Positions 14,915 to 23,600 of a stretch of DNA of 64,000 nucleotides are shown one piece after another (position 1 is the stretch's first letter; each line of letters starts with the position of its first letter). A program made the position numbers and the translations under genes. The stretch lies in assembly GCA_051984675.1 (NCBI GenBank), contig JBPYFK010000102.1:1-64000 (forward strand), read 5' to 3'. The notes beneath the pieces are model-generated. The model saw only the letters and a list, made by a program, of their open reading frames with translations. It was not told where the DNA came from and made no database searches. The DNA is from JBPYFK01 sp051984675 (GTDB taxonomy: Bacteria > Actinomycetota > Actinomycetes > Mycobacteriales > Pseudonocardiaceae).

Positions 14915-16414
14915 TTAGTGCATCGTCGGGATGGTGAAGCTCGCGCCTTCCTTCACGCCGGAGGGCCACCGCGATGTCACCGTCTTCGTCTTCGTGTAGA
15001 AGCGGATCGAATCCGGGCCGTGCTGGTTGAGATCACCGAACCCGGAGCGCTTCCACCCGCCGAACGTGTGGTATGCGATCGGCACCGGGATCGGGACGTT
15101 GACGCCGACCATGCCGGTGTTGACCCGGGCGGTGAACTCCCGCGCGGTGTCGCCGTCTCTGGTGAAGATCGCGACGCCGTTGCCGTACTCGTTCTCGCTT
15201 GGCAGCCGTACGGCCTCGTCGTAGTCGGCAGCGCGAACCACCGACAGGACCGGGCCGAAGATCTCCTCCCGGTAAATGCTCATCTCCGGCGTGACCCGGT
15301 CAAACAGCGACGCACCGAGAAAGAACCCGTTCTCGTGTCCTTCCAGGGTGAAGTCACGACCGTCCACCAGCAGTTCGGCCCCCTCGGCGACCCCCGCCTC
15401 GATGCAGCCGCGAACCCGGCGCACCGCGTCACCGGTCACGAGCGGACCGAAGTCCGCCTCCTCGTCGAAGCTGGTGCCGACGCGGAGCTTCTTCACCCGG
15501 TCCACCAGCCGATCCACCAGGGCGTCGGCCGTGGACTTGCCGACCGGCACTCCCACCGAGATCGCCATGCAGCGCTCTCCCGCAGAGCCGTAGCCGGCGC
15601 CCACGAGCGCGTCCACCGCCTGGTCAAGGTCGGCGTCCGGCATCACGATCATGTGGTTCTTCGCCCCGCCGAAGCACTGCACGCGCTTGCCATGTGCCGC
15701 GCCCGTGGAGTAGATGTACTCGGCGATCGCGGACGATCCGACGAACCCGATGGCCTGGATATCGGGGTGGGTGAGCACCGCGTCCACCGCGACCTTGTCG
15801 CCGTTGACAACGTTGAAGATCCCCGGTGGCAGGCCCGCCTCGATGAACAGCTCGGCCAGACGCAACGGTACCGAGGGGTCGCGCTCGGAGGGTTTGAGCA
15901 CGAACGCGTTGCCGCACGCGATCGCGGGCGCGGCCTTCCACAGCGGGATCATCGCCGGGAAGTTGAACGGCGTGATGCCCGCGACCACACCGAGTGGCTG
16001 CCGCATCGAGTAGACGTCGATGCCGGTCCCGACGCTCTCGCTGTACTCGCCCTTGAGCAGGTGCGGAACACCGACCGCGAACTCCACCACCTCCAGACCG
16101 CGCTGGATGTCGCCCTTGGCGTCCGCGACGGTCTTGCCGTGCTCGGAGGCCAGCAGGCGCGCCAGCGGCTCCATTTCGGCGTTCACCAACTCCAGGAACT
16201 TCATCAACACTCTGGCCCGCTTCTGCGGGTTCAGCGCGGCCCACTCCGGCTGGGCCTCCGCCGCGTTGGCGACCGCGGCACCGACTTCCGCCGCGGAGGC
16301 CATCGGCACCCTCGCCTGCACGTGACCGCTGTTCGGATCAAACACGTCACCGAAGGAACCGGATGTGCCGGCGACCCGCTTTCCCCCGATGAAGTGCGCC
16401 AGTTCGTTCGTCAT
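14915..16414 (-). CDS. mmsA: CoA-acylating methylmalonate-semialdehyde dehydrogenase
   Basis: A 499-residue aldehyde dehydrogenase of the MmsA branch. It has FVGSSAIAEYIY in the cofactor fold, CFGGAKNHMIVMPDAD (the KNH in place of the usual KNP marks this branch) and the catalytic cysteine in SAGERCMAIS. It converts methylmalonate semialdehyde to propionyl-CoA. ATG 16414 (MTNELAHFIGG) fits the family N-terminus. It is the first gene of the valine operon; a 203-bp gap with two tandem repeats separates it from the dehydrogenase gene. No regulator is adjacent. Confidence 0.95.
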   Translation of the reverse strand: MTNELAHFIGGKRVAGTSGSFGDVFDPNSGHVQARVPMASAAEVGAAVANAAEAQPEWAALNPQKRARVLMKFLELVNAEMEPLARLLASEHGKTVADAKGDIQRGLEVVEFAVGVPHLLKGEYSESVGTGIDVYSMRQPLGVVAGITPFNFPAMIPLWKAAPAIACGNAFVLKPSERDPSVPLRLAELFIEAGLPPGIFNVVNGDKVAVDAVLTHPDIQAIGFVGSSAIAEYIYSTGAAHGKRVQCFGGAKNHMIVMPDADLDQAVDALVGAGYGSAGERCMAISVGVPVGKSTADALVDRLVDRVKKLRVGTSFDEEADFGPLVTGDAVRRVRGCIEAGVAEGAELLVDGRDFTLEGHENGFFLGASLFDRVTPEMSIYREEIFGPVLSVVRAADYDEAVRLPSENEYGNGVAIFTRDGDTAREFTARVNTGMVGVNVPIPVPIAYHTFGGWKRSGFGDLNQHGPDSIRFYTKTKTVTSRWPSGVKEGASFTIPTMH

Positions 16415-16610
16415 AGCGCAACGCACCTTTCGCCGTTCCCGCACGCCAATTTACTCGGATGCCAAATGATCGGTCTTCCTATGAATAGCGTGTCACACTC
16501 GCGCGCAATATGTGATCTCCACCACTCCAGCGTAGGCGGCTGGCCATCGCCTGGCATCCGTCCGCACGGCACCGATAAAGCCCGGCACCGATAAGGAGAG
16601 CGCCGAGCCC

Positions 16611-17318
16611 GTGCCGTTGATTCATCTCACGGGCCAGAACCACCAGAAATCACTCGAAAGAACACACGCCCCACGCATCTCTCGACCCCGGCATGCGCCT
16701 GCGGTGGCGGTCGTGTTGACTCAGGGCGTGGACGCTGTCACGAGATCAGGCACCCCGGGACCTGCTGTCCCGGCCACGTCCGCCCCCGCGACGATCGCAC
16801 CGTTCGACCTCGCCGCCCGGTGTGCCGAGGCGATCTCGCTGGCGCAGACCGCCATGTCGGTAGCAGGTCAGCCGGGCGGGCTGCTCGTCGCCCGTTACCT
16901 CGACGAGGTGACAGAGGTTCCCGGACTCGTCGCTCTCGGTGCGCACGACCGGGAGCGGCTGATCGCGATCCTGGTGGGATGGCCCTGCGCGAATCGCACA
17001 TGGTGGTCCCACCACGTCCGGCCCGCCCTGGCGCAGTCCGGCAACGAGGGGTGGCTCGACGACGCTTTCGAGGTCGCGGAACTGCACGTACACCCGGACG
17101 TCCAAGGCCACGGTCTCGGCACGAAGCTGCTGGCGAAGGCGGCCATCGAGGTGCGGCAGCCCCGGATGGTGCTGAGCACGAACGTCGAGAACGACAACGC
17201 CCGGGCCTTCTACCGACGGCGGGGGTTCCGCACCTTGACCGGAGCGTTCCGTTGGCTGGGTACCGACCTTCGTGTGCTCGTTTTCGGGCGGGAGACGGCG
17301 GACTCAGGAACCGAGTAA
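16611..17318 (+). CDS. GNAT-family N-acetyltransferase
   Basis: A protein of up to 235 residues. Its C-terminal half holds the acetyl-CoA signature VHPDVQGHGLGTKLL and NDNARAFYRRRGF, while the N-terminal part is variable. The GTG at 16611 lies 12 nt after AAGGAG. GTG 16728 (195 residues) is a realistic alternative because conserved sequence begins only afterwards. The substrate is unknown. It is divergent from mmsA and converges on the MOSC gene. An 11-bp direct repeat (GGCACCGATAA at 16568 and 16584) lies just upstream. Confidence 0.8.
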   Translation: MPLIHLTGQNHQKSLERTHAPRISRPRHAPAVAVVLTQGVDAVTRSGTPGPAVPATSAPATIAPFDLAARCAEAISLAQTAMSVAGQPGGLLVARYLDEVTEVPGLVALGAHDRERLIAILVGWPCANRTWWSHHVRPALAQSGNEGWLDDAFEVAELHVHPDVQGHGLGTKLLAKAAIEVRQPRMVLSTNVENDNARAFYRRRGFRTLTGAFRWLGTDLRVLVFGRETADSGTE

Positions 17319-17330
17319 TCGGCAGCGCGC

Positions 17331-17981
17331 TCAGAGCACGGAGGCGACGTGGTCGGCCCACTCCTGCGGGAGGTCGGGTAGTGCGGCGGCCACGTGCTCG
17401 CCGAGGTCACGACGAGTGCGCATACGCACGGCGAACACGTCGGCCACCGTCACGCCGTGCTCCGGCCGGGACAGCACCTCAAGCCGGTCACCAGCACGGA
17501 TCTCGCCAGGTTCGGCCACCGCCAGATACGCGCCCGGCCGCCCGAACGTCGTGAACCGTTTGATCAGGTGTGGATCTTCCCAGAACCCAGCGAACACCCG
17601 GCACGGCATGCGCGGGCCGGTCACGCGCAGCACCGCGCCACCGACGCGCCAACGCTCGCCGATCACTGCGTTACTGCAGTCACAGCCGCCGAGAGTCAGG
17701 TTCTCCCCCGCATTCCCGGGCGTGAGCGGCTGGCCCAACGCGCCGGCCCAGTACCGCAAGTCCTCGGCGTCGAACGCGTACGCGGCGCGGTACCAGCCTC
17801 CGTGCTCTTTCGTGTCACACACCGAATCCCCGGCGACACCCCCACGGTCGAAGCGCACCGGTCCGCCAGCCGGACGCTTGTCGATCCCGGTTTTCCCGAT
17901 ACGCCCGGTCCATGGACCAGTACGGACAACCGCGACGTTCACCGACTCAACCACCGACTCGCCAGAGACCACGAACTCCAC
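17331..17981 (-). CDS. MOSC domain protein (YiiM-like)
   Basis: A 216-residue MOSC-fold protein. It shows GIDKRPAGGPV near the N-terminus, the conserved cysteine region after GGCDCSNAVIGERW, PRMPCRVFAGFW, and GRPGAYLAVAEPGEIRAGD at the end. MOSC proteins act in molybdenum-cofactor-linked sulfur chemistry, and YiiM-type members reduce N-hydroxylated compounds with a partner reductase. No such partner is adjacent. The start may be GTG 17981 or GTG 17942; neither has a clear Shine-Dalgarno. Confidence 0.85.
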   Translation of the reverse strand: MEFVVSGESVVESVNVAVVRTGPWTGRIGKTGIDKRPAGGPVRFDRGGVAGDSVCDTKEHGGWYRAAYAFDAEDLRYWAGALGQPLTPGNAGENLTLGGCDCSNAVIGERWRVGGAVLRVTGPRMPCRVFAGFWEDPHLIKRFTTFGRPGAYLAVAEPGEIRAGDRLEVLSRPEHGVTVADVFAVRMRTRRDLGEHVAAALPDLPQEWADHVASVL

Positions 17982-18147
17982 GCTAGGTGGTCAGCGTGCA
18001 CCGGCGCAGCCGGCTGTGACCACCAGCGCAGACACCCCAGATGGTCCTGGATGTCCGAACGGTCACGAATTCTCCGAAATCGCCAACAGCGCGAACAGCG
18101 ATGGCATATAACTGGCTGCCGTCGAGAAACCGATCTTGGAGCAACGT

Positions 18148-18798
18148 GTGAACTACCCCAACCCGCACCACCCGCCGAACATGCCGCCGCCGGCTTCGCC
18201 ACCCGGAGGGGTTCCGTCCGGCCAGCCGTTTCCGCAACCACAGCCGAACTACGGTGCGCAGCAGCCGTACGTCGCGCAACCGTATCCCGGCAATGCTCCC
18301 GGACAACCGCCGTACGGTTTCCCGGGAGCGCCAGGACAGCGACCTGACGTGGCATCGATGGGCCAGCGCCTGGGAGCCAGGTTGGTCGACGGGCTGATCG
18401 TGGCGGTCGCGTCGTACGCGATCAGTTTCATCATCAGCCTCGTCGGCTACGGCGTCGTCGCGGCGAGCAAGCCCAACAACCCAGCGATGTTCATCTCGGT
18501 CTTAGGCATCAGCTGGGTCATCCTGCTCATCGCGGTGGTGCTCTACGAGGTGCTGTTCATCGGCCTGCGCGGGGCCACCCCCGGCAAGATGGCAGTGGGT
18601 ATCAAGGTTGTCCGCTCGGACACCCGCCAACCCATCGGTGTCGGGTCGGCGTTCTTGCGCTACCTGATTCCGGCGGCCGGAAGCCTCTTGTGCTTCGGGG
18701 GCATTGTCGTCTATCTCTCCCCGTTCTTCGACAACACGGGGTGGCAGCAGGGCTGGCACGACAAGGCCGCCCACGACATCGTCGTGCGCACGAACTAG
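18148..18798 (+). CDS. RDD-family integral membrane protein
   Basis: A 216-residue protein. The first 65 residues are Pro/Gln/Asn-rich and lie ahead of an RDD membrane domain that begins GQRLGARLVDGLIVAV (the family's R and D) and has about three hydrophobic segments. GTG 18148 follows GGAG by 6 nt and was preferred to a TTG four codons upstream. The transported substrate or partner of RDD proteins is generally unknown. It ends 14 bp from the convergent nitronate monooxygenase gene. Confidence 0.88.
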   Translation: MNYPNPHHPPNMPPPASPPGGVPSGQPFPQPQPNYGAQQPYVAQPYPGNAPGQPPYGFPGAPGQRPDVASMGQRLGARLVDGLIVAVASYAISFIISLVGYGVVAASKPNNPAMFISVLGISWVILLIAVVLYEVLFIGLRGATPGKMAVGIKVVRSDTRQPIGVGSAFLRYLIPAAGSLLCFGGIVVYLSPFFDNTGWQQGWHDKAAHDIVVRTN

Positions 18799-18812
18799 TC
18801 GTCGGCGGAGGC

Positions 18813-19865
18813 TCAGCCCAGCCGGGCGCGCAGCGCGGCCAGTGCTTGCCTGGCCTCCGAGTTCAGCCGGCCGACGAGCTCACCGGCCGGCATCGGGCGG
18901 GCCAAGGAGTACGTCTGCCCTGCCCACAGCGACATCGCCGCCGAATCACCGGCGGAATTCGCGGCCCTGCGCACCGGGCTGGTGAGGTGGTGCAGCTGCG
19001 GGTAGGCGGCGGGCGCGTGCGGCGTGTTCTCGGTGAGGAATCGGTTCACCAGACCGCGTGCGGGTCGGCCGCTGAACGCGCGGGTCAATGCCGTCTCCCG
19101 CCGTCCGGCGGCGACCTCGTCCCGCTGGGGCCGCGGGGTTCCAGCCTCATCACACACCAGGAACGCCGTTCCCAACTGCGCGGCGACCGCCCCTGCCGCG
19201 AGCACCGCCGCCACGTCGGCGCCATGGACCAAACCACCCGCGGCGATCAGTGGCAGGTCCACCTCGGCCGTGATCAGCCGCAACGACGCCAGCAAACCGT
19301 ACAGCGGGCCACCGCCAGGTGAGGTGCCGTCGTCGGTGAAAACCGCACGGTGCCCACCTGCCTCGGCGCCCTGCACGCACAGCACGTCCACGCCGGTGTC
19401 GGCAGCACGCCGTGCTTCCTCAGGCGTGGTCACGGTAACCACGACCGTGCTACCCACCGCACGCAGCCGATCCACAGTGGACTTCTCGGGGCAACCGAAG
19501 GTGAACGAAACCACCGGCACCCGCCGTGCGAGCGCCAGCTCAACCTTCGCGTGGTACAGGTCGTCGTCCCAGTGCGCCTCGCCTGGGCGAACTCCGTACC
19601 GGGCGGCCTCGATCTCGATCCGGGCCCGGTACTCGCGGAGATCCGCGTCCGAGCGTGCTCCTGGAACGAACAGGTTCAACCCGAACGGCTCCGAGGTCAG
19701 TTCCCGGACCTGGGAAAGCCGCGTATCCACCGCCTCTTCGGAGAGGTAACCCGCCGCCAGGAACCCCAGGCCGCCCGCGTCAGACACCGCCGCGACGAGT
19801 TCGGGGGTCGAGATCCCGCCCGCCATCGGCGCCGCGATCACCGGTACCCGCAAGGTTTCGATCAT
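18813..19865 (-). CDS. Nitronate monooxygenase
   Basis: A 350-residue FMN-dependent TIM-barrel enzyme of the 2-nitropropane dioxygenase family. It opens with PVIAAPMAGGISTPELVAAV, then LGFLAAGYL, VQGAEAGGH with the family histidine, and the phosphate-binding LIAAGGLVHGADVAAVLAAG. It oxidises alkyl nitronates such as propionate 3-nitronate. ATG 19865 places the conserved first strand immediately after the start. It stands alone; no operon partner is evident. Confidence 0.92.
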   Translation of the reverse strand: MIETLRVPVIAAPMAGGISTPELVAAVSDAGGLGFLAAGYLSEEAVDTRLSQVRELTSEPFGLNLFVPGARSDADLREYRARIEIEAARYGVRPGEAHWDDDLYHAKVELALARRVPVVSFTFGCPEKSTVDRLRAVGSTVVVTVTTPEEARRAADTGVDVLCVQGAEAGGHRAVFTDDGTSPGGGPLYGLLASLRLITAEVDLPLIAAGGLVHGADVAAVLAAGAVAAQLGTAFLVCDEAGTPRPQRDEVAAGRRETALTRAFSGRPARGLVNRFLTENTPHAPAAYPQLHHLTSPVRRAANSAGDSAAMSLWAGQTYSLARPMPAGELVGRLNSEARQALAALRARLG

Positions 19866-20114
19866 TCTCCGCAGGCTATTACGCGGCGCTCGGGAACTGG
19901 ACCCCCTGGTACCCGCTACCACGCCGCAAGCGCGGGCACCGACTACACCCAGAAGTGGCATTGTCCGATCGCGGCCAGCATCTGACCATTGAGCCGGAAA
20001 CGATCTCGACCGTCCGGACGACGTCCAGAGTTTCCTGCGCGGACGCGCTGAACGACCGTGACTTCGACCAGATCAGCCCAGGCGCCTTGGAGCGACGGGA
20101 ACGGAGGGTCATTC

Positions 20115-20330
20115 ATGCATCCGTTTCGCTGGTTTCCCGGAGAGGGCCAGCGACATGCCACCACCCAGTTACGCGCGTTCGGCCGCTGGGTGGCCGCCCG
20201 TGAGCTTGAGACCCTGTGCGGTTCCACGGTGATCGTCGCCGAACCCACCAAATACGCCTGGCTGTGGCCAACCTGCTCGACCTGTGACGCGAGGGCACAC
20301 GAGTTGGTCGGCACCTCAGGCCCGCCTTGA
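20115..20330 (+). CDS. zf-HC3-like small zinc-finger protein
   Basis: A 71-residue protein with a GGAGGG 6 nt before the ATG. It begins MHPFRWFPGEGQRHAT and ends with LWPTCSTCDARAHEL, giving the ordered His-Cys-CxxC-His pattern typical of the short zinc-finger proteins common in Pseudonocardiales. Function is not established in the family. The neighbours suggest no operon. I am fairly sure of the family resemblance but not of any role. Confidence 0.75.
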   Translation: MHPFRWFPGEGQRHATTQLRAFGRWVAARELETLCGSTVIVAEPTKYAWLWPTCSTCDARAHELVGTSGPP

Positions 20331-20389
20331 CTGGCCCAGGACCGCGGATATCACCGCTAACAGGCAGGCACCGCAAGCAGGATTGAGAA

Positions 20390-20422
20390 GGCGCCTCCGA
20401 CCGCGGAGTGATCGGAGGCGCC
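20390..20422 (-). terminator. Stem-loop terminator candidate
   Basis: An 11-bp perfect stem (GGCGCCTCCGA/TCGGAGGCGCC) around an 11-nt loop. Read on the minus strand it is followed by TTCTC. It lies between the convergent zinc-finger gene and aceA. Confidence 0.6.
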
Positions 20423-20456
20423 TGTCGCAGGAGATACTCACGGCGTCGAAAAGGCA

Positions 20457-20524
20457 GGTCCGGTGCGACCGGACCCAGACAGCGGGCGGGAGTCCGACGC
20501 CGAGGACTCCCACCCGCTCGCACC
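20457..20524. other. Highly structured intergenic segment with mutually exclusive stems
   Basis: Three pairings overlap. GGTCCGGT/ACCGGACC is an 8-bp stem with a GCG loop (20457-20475). AGCGGGCGGGAGTCC pairs with GGACTCCCACCCGCT (20481-20518), 14 of 15 matched. An outer GGTGCGA/TCGCACC stem (20462-20468 with 20518-20524) cannot form together with the first. The segment is non-coding and lies between two terminator-like hairpins downstream of aceA. It may be just stacked terminators or a small structured RNA. Confidence 0.45.
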
Positions 20525-20566
20525 ATCGGATGCACCCCGCCACAGGGTCTCTGGTGCGTCTGGCCT

Positions 20567-20600
20567 GGGTGCCCCGTGGAGCCGGGGTTACGGGGCACCC
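20567..20600 (-). terminator. aceA terminator candidate
   Basis: GGGTGCCCCGT/ACGGGGCACCC forms an 11-bp stem with a 12-nt loop, 22 bp beyond the aceA stop on the minus strand. No clear T-tract follows. Confidence 0.6.
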
Positions 20601-20622
20601 AGAAACTCAGTCACCTACCGGC

Positions 20623-21948
20623 TCAGTGGAACTGGGCCGCCTCGGTGGAACCGGACAACGCCGTGGTGGACGCCGACGGGTCGACGGCCGTGCTGATCAG
20701 GTCGAAGTAGCCGGTGCCGACCTCGCGCTGGTGGCGCGTGGCGGTGTAACCGTCGCTCTCGGCCGCGAACTCGCGCTCCTGCAGCTCCACGTAGGCGCTC
20801 ATGTCGTTCGTGTGGTAGCCCTTGGCCAGGTCGAACATGCTGTGGTTCAGCGCGTGGAAGCCGGCCAGGGTGATGAACTGGAACTTGTAGCCCATGTGGC
20901 CGAGTTCACGCTGGAACTTGGCGATGGTGCTGTCGTCCAGGTTCTTGCGCCAGTTGAACGACGGGGAGCAGTTGTAGGCCAGCATCTGGTCCGGGTACTG
21001 CGCCTTGACCGCCTCGGCGAACTGCCGGGCGACCTCCAGGTCGGGGGTGGAGGTCTCCATCCAGATCAGGTCGGAGTGCGGCGCGTAGGCCAGCGCGCGG
21101 GTGATGCACGGCTCGATGCCGTTGCGCACCTTGTAGAAGCCTTCGCTGGTGCGCTCACCGGTCAGGTACTGCCGGTCGCGCTCGTCAACGTCGCTGGTCA
21201 GCAGCGTCGCGGCCTGCGCGTCGGTGCGGGCGACGACGATCGACGGGACGCCGGCGACGTCGGCGGCCAGCCGGGCGGAGTTCAGCGTCTTGACGTGCTG
21301 GCTGGTGGGGATGAGCACCTTGCCACCGAGGTGACCGCACTTCTTCTCGGAAGCGAGCTGGTCCTCCCAGTGCACACCGGCGGCACCGGCGGAGATCATG
21401 CCCTTCATCAGCTCGTAGGCGTTGAGCACACCGCCGAAGCCCGCTTCGGCGTCAGCCACGATCGGGGCCAGCCAGTGCGTCGGCTCGCCTTCGGTCTCCT
21501 TGGTCTCCGGGTCGAGAGCCTCCGACCAGCTGATCTGGTCAGCGCGCAGGAGAGCGTTGTTGATCCGGCGGACCACCTGCGGAACCGAGTTGGCCGGGTA
21601 GAGGCTCTGGTCCGGGTAGGTGTGGCCGGAGAGGTTGGCGTCGGCGGCGACCTGCCAGCCGGACAGGTAGATGGCCTGGAGCCCAGCGCGGATCTGCTGA
21701 ACCGCCTGGTTACCGGTCAGCGCGCCGAGGGCGTGGACGTACTCCTCTTCGTGCAGCAGCTTCCACAGGCGCTCCGCACCCTGGCGGGCCAGCGTGTGCT
21801 CCTCCTGCACGGAGCCCCGCAGGCGGACGACATCGTCGGCGGAGTAGGTGCGCTCAATGCCCTTCCACCGCGGGTTGGTGTCCCAGTCCCGCTTCAGCTC
21901 GGCGGCATCCTTGAGCGCCTGCTCCCTGCTTCCACTCTGAAGGCTCAT
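20623..21948 (-). CDS. aceA: Isocitrate lyase
   Basis: A 441-residue glyoxylate-shunt enzyme that cleaves isocitrate to succinate and glyoxylate. The catalytic loop KKCGHLGGKVL is intact, as are the N-terminal SGWQVAADANLSGHTYPDQS and the C-terminal NCSPSFNW stretch. The length matches the short prokaryotic class (like mycobacterial ICL1). The ATG follows AAAGG. It is divergently transcribed from the ramB-type regulator with a 113-bp shared region, the arrangement seen where RamB controls acetate genes. Three stem-loops lie downstream. Confidence 0.97.
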   Translation of the reverse strand: MSLQSGSREQALKDAAELKRDWDTNPRWKGIERTYSADDVVRLRGSVQEEHTLARQGAERLWKLLHEEEYVHALGALTGNQAVQQIRAGLQAIYLSGWQVAADANLSGHTYPDQSLYPANSVPQVVRRINNALLRADQISWSEALDPETKETEGEPTHWLAPIVADAEAGFGGVLNAYELMKGMISAGAAGVHWEDQLASEKKCGHLGGKVLIPTSQHVKTLNSARLAADVAGVPSIVVARTDAQAATLLTSDVDERDRQYLTGERTSEGFYKVRNGIEPCITRALAYAPHSDLIWMETSTPDLEVARQFAEAVKAQYPDQMLAYNCSPSFNWRKNLDDSTIAKFQRELGHMGYKFQFITLAGFHALNHSMFDLAKGYHTNDMSAYVELQEREFAAESDGYTATRHQREVGTGYFDLISTAVDPSASTTALSGSTEAAQFH

Positions 21949-22028
21949 GGTCGTTACCTTTCGATCGCTTGCGGCGTCTGCACACAGTCTTGGTCGGGCG
22001 CAAGCAAAAAACGAGAAGAATCCAGGAA

Positions 22029-22040
22029 GAACTTTCCAAA
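22029..22040. promoter_or_regulatory. Candidate RamB-type operator
   Basis: GAACTTTCCAAA resembles the AACTTTGCAAA core described for corynebacterial and mycobacterial RamB, with one central change. It lies in an AT-rich stretch of the aceA-ramB divergent region. The match is by eye. Confidence 0.4.
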
Positions 22041-22061
22041 TTTTTCTGTTATCGTGACGGC

Positions 22062-23528
22062 ATGGTGGCCTTCACTGAAGAAGAAGACCGTAATTTTTCT
22101 ACCGACCAAGACCTGCTGGTCTTTGGTCAGCGGCTGCGTCACCTGCGCAAGGCCGCCGGCCTGACGCTTGTCGACCTGGGCGAACGCGTCGGGCGTGCGC
22201 CGTCCCAGCTGTCACTGCTGGAGAACGGGCACCGGGAGCCGAAGCTGTCCCTGCTGCGCACCCTGGCCGACGCCCTGGGTACGACGGTGGACGAGCTGCT
22301 GTCCAAGAAGGCACCGAACCGTCGTGCCGAACTGGAGATCGCGGTGGAGCACGCCCAGCTCGATCCGGTCTACCAGCGGTTGGGACTGCCGCCGCTCAAG
22401 GTGGGCAAGCGCATGCCGACCGAGGCACTCGAACACGTGCTCGGGCTGTACGAGGAGATCAAACGGCGCGAAACCAAGCAGGTCGCCACGCCGGAGGAGG
22501 CCCGGAAGGCCAACGCCGAGCTGCGCCGCACCATGCGTGAGCACGGCAACTACTTTCCGGAGATCGAGAAGGCCGCGTCGGAAATCCTGGACAAGGTGCC
22601 CTACCACGGCGGCGCGCTCTCCGAGGGCGTGATCACGTCCATCGCGGCTCACATGGGCTACGGCCTGCGGTTCGTCGCCGACCTGCCGAGGTCCGTGCGC
22701 ACCGTCGCGGACCTCAAGAACCGGGTGATCTACCTGCGACGCGAGTCCATGGGCATGCACAGTCCCCGCACGATCCTGCTGCAGACCCTCGGCCACCTCA
22801 CACTCGGACACCGGCAGCCCCGTGACTTCGCTGACTTCCTGCGCCAGCGTGTCGAGGCGAACTACTTCGCGGGGGCCGTGCTCGTGCCCGAGCGCACGGC
22901 GGTGCCGTTCCTGCAGGCCGCGAAGACCGAACGCGATCTCGCCGTCGAGGACCTGCGGGACGTGTTCTCGGTGTCGTACGAGATGGCCGCGCACCGGTTC
23001 ACCAACCTCGCCACCCAGTACCTCGACCTGGTCTGCCACTTCGTGCGCAACGATGAGACCGGCATCATCTACAAGGGTTATGAGAACGACGGTCTGGAGT
23101 TCCCCAGTGACCCGACCGGCGCGATCGAGGGCCAGCGGATGTGCCGGTACTGGTCCGGTCGGCAGGTGTTCGCCTCCCCCGACCGGTACTCGACCTATTA
23201 CCAGTACACCGACAAGCCGGGGGCGACGCACTGGTGCGTGGCCCACGTTGACGCCAGCCGGGGCCGCGACTTCGCGATCACCGTCGGCGTCCCGTATGCG
23301 GAGTCGCGCTGGTTCCGCGGACGGGAGACGACCAACCACGCGAAGTCGAACTGCCCACGCGGCGAATGCTGCCAGCGGCCTCCGACCGAGCTGGCCAGCC
23401 GGTGGCAGGGCATGGTGTGGCCGTCCGCCCGCGCGCACTCCCACGTCCTTGCCGCCCTGCCGTCCGACGCCTTCCCGGGCGTGGATGAGGCGGACGTGTA
23501 CGCGTTCCTGGACTCGCACGCCGACTGA
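22062..23528 (+). CDS. ramB: RamB-type XRE-family regulator of acetate/glyoxylate metabolism
   Basis: A 488-residue regulator. Residues 22-78 form a helix-turn-helix of the XRE type (LRKAAGLTLVDLGERVG, SQLSLLENGHREPKL). A long C-terminal region resembles the DUF2083/short-chain fatty-acyl sensor part of RamB, with the cysteine/histidine cluster SNCPRGECC near its end. RamB regulates isocitrate lyase and acetate genes, and here it diverges from aceA. ATG 22062 was chosen because the conserved N-terminus begins there; the frame is open for 93 nt upstream. The ribosome-binding site is weak. Confidence 0.9.
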   Translation: MVAFTEEEDRNFSTDQDLLVFGQRLRHLRKAAGLTLVDLGERVGRAPSQLSLLENGHREPKLSLLRTLADALGTTVDELLSKKAPNRRAELEIAVEHAQLDPVYQRLGLPPLKVGKRMPTEALEHVLGLYEEIKRRETKQVATPEEARKANAELRRTMREHGNYFPEIEKAASEILDKVPYHGGALSEGVITSIAAHMGYGLRFVADLPRSVRTVADLKNRVIYLRRESMGMHSPRTILLQTLGHLTLGHRQPRDFADFLRQRVEANYFAGAVLVPERTAVPFLQAAKTERDLAVEDLRDVFSVSYEMAAHRFTNLATQYLDLVCHFVRNDETGIIYKGYENDGLEFPSDPTGAIEGQRMCRYWSGRQVFASPDRYSTYYQYTDKPGATHWCVAHVDASRGRDFAITVGVPYAESRWFRGRETTNHAKSNCPRGECCQRPPTELASRWQGMVWPSARAHSHVLAALPSDAFPGVDEADVYAFLDSHAD

Positions 23529-23547
23529 GGGGCGTGTGACCGAAGAC

Positions 23548-23583
23548 AGCGCCCCATGGAACTGCCTGCTTCCATGGGGCGCT
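23548..23583. terminator. Bidirectional terminator between ramB and the aldehyde dehydrogenase gene
   Basis: AGCGCCCCATGGAA pairs perfectly with TTCCATGGGGCGCT (14 bp) around an 8-nt loop, located between convergent stop codons. Confidence 0.8.
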
Positions 23584-23600
23584 GTGCGTAGGTACCTGAT

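Noticed and set aside
14660..16594. A long open frame on the plus strand opposite mmsA and the dehydrogenase start
   Set aside because: It is antisense to well-supported genes and translates to a His/Arg-rich sequence, the usual shadow in GC-rich DNA.
20462..20524. A 7-bp GGTGCGA/TCGCACC pair resembling a tRNA acceptor stem
   Set aside because: The enclosed sequence has no anticodon arm or T-loop and is dominated by a 15-bp hairpin, so it is not a tRNA.
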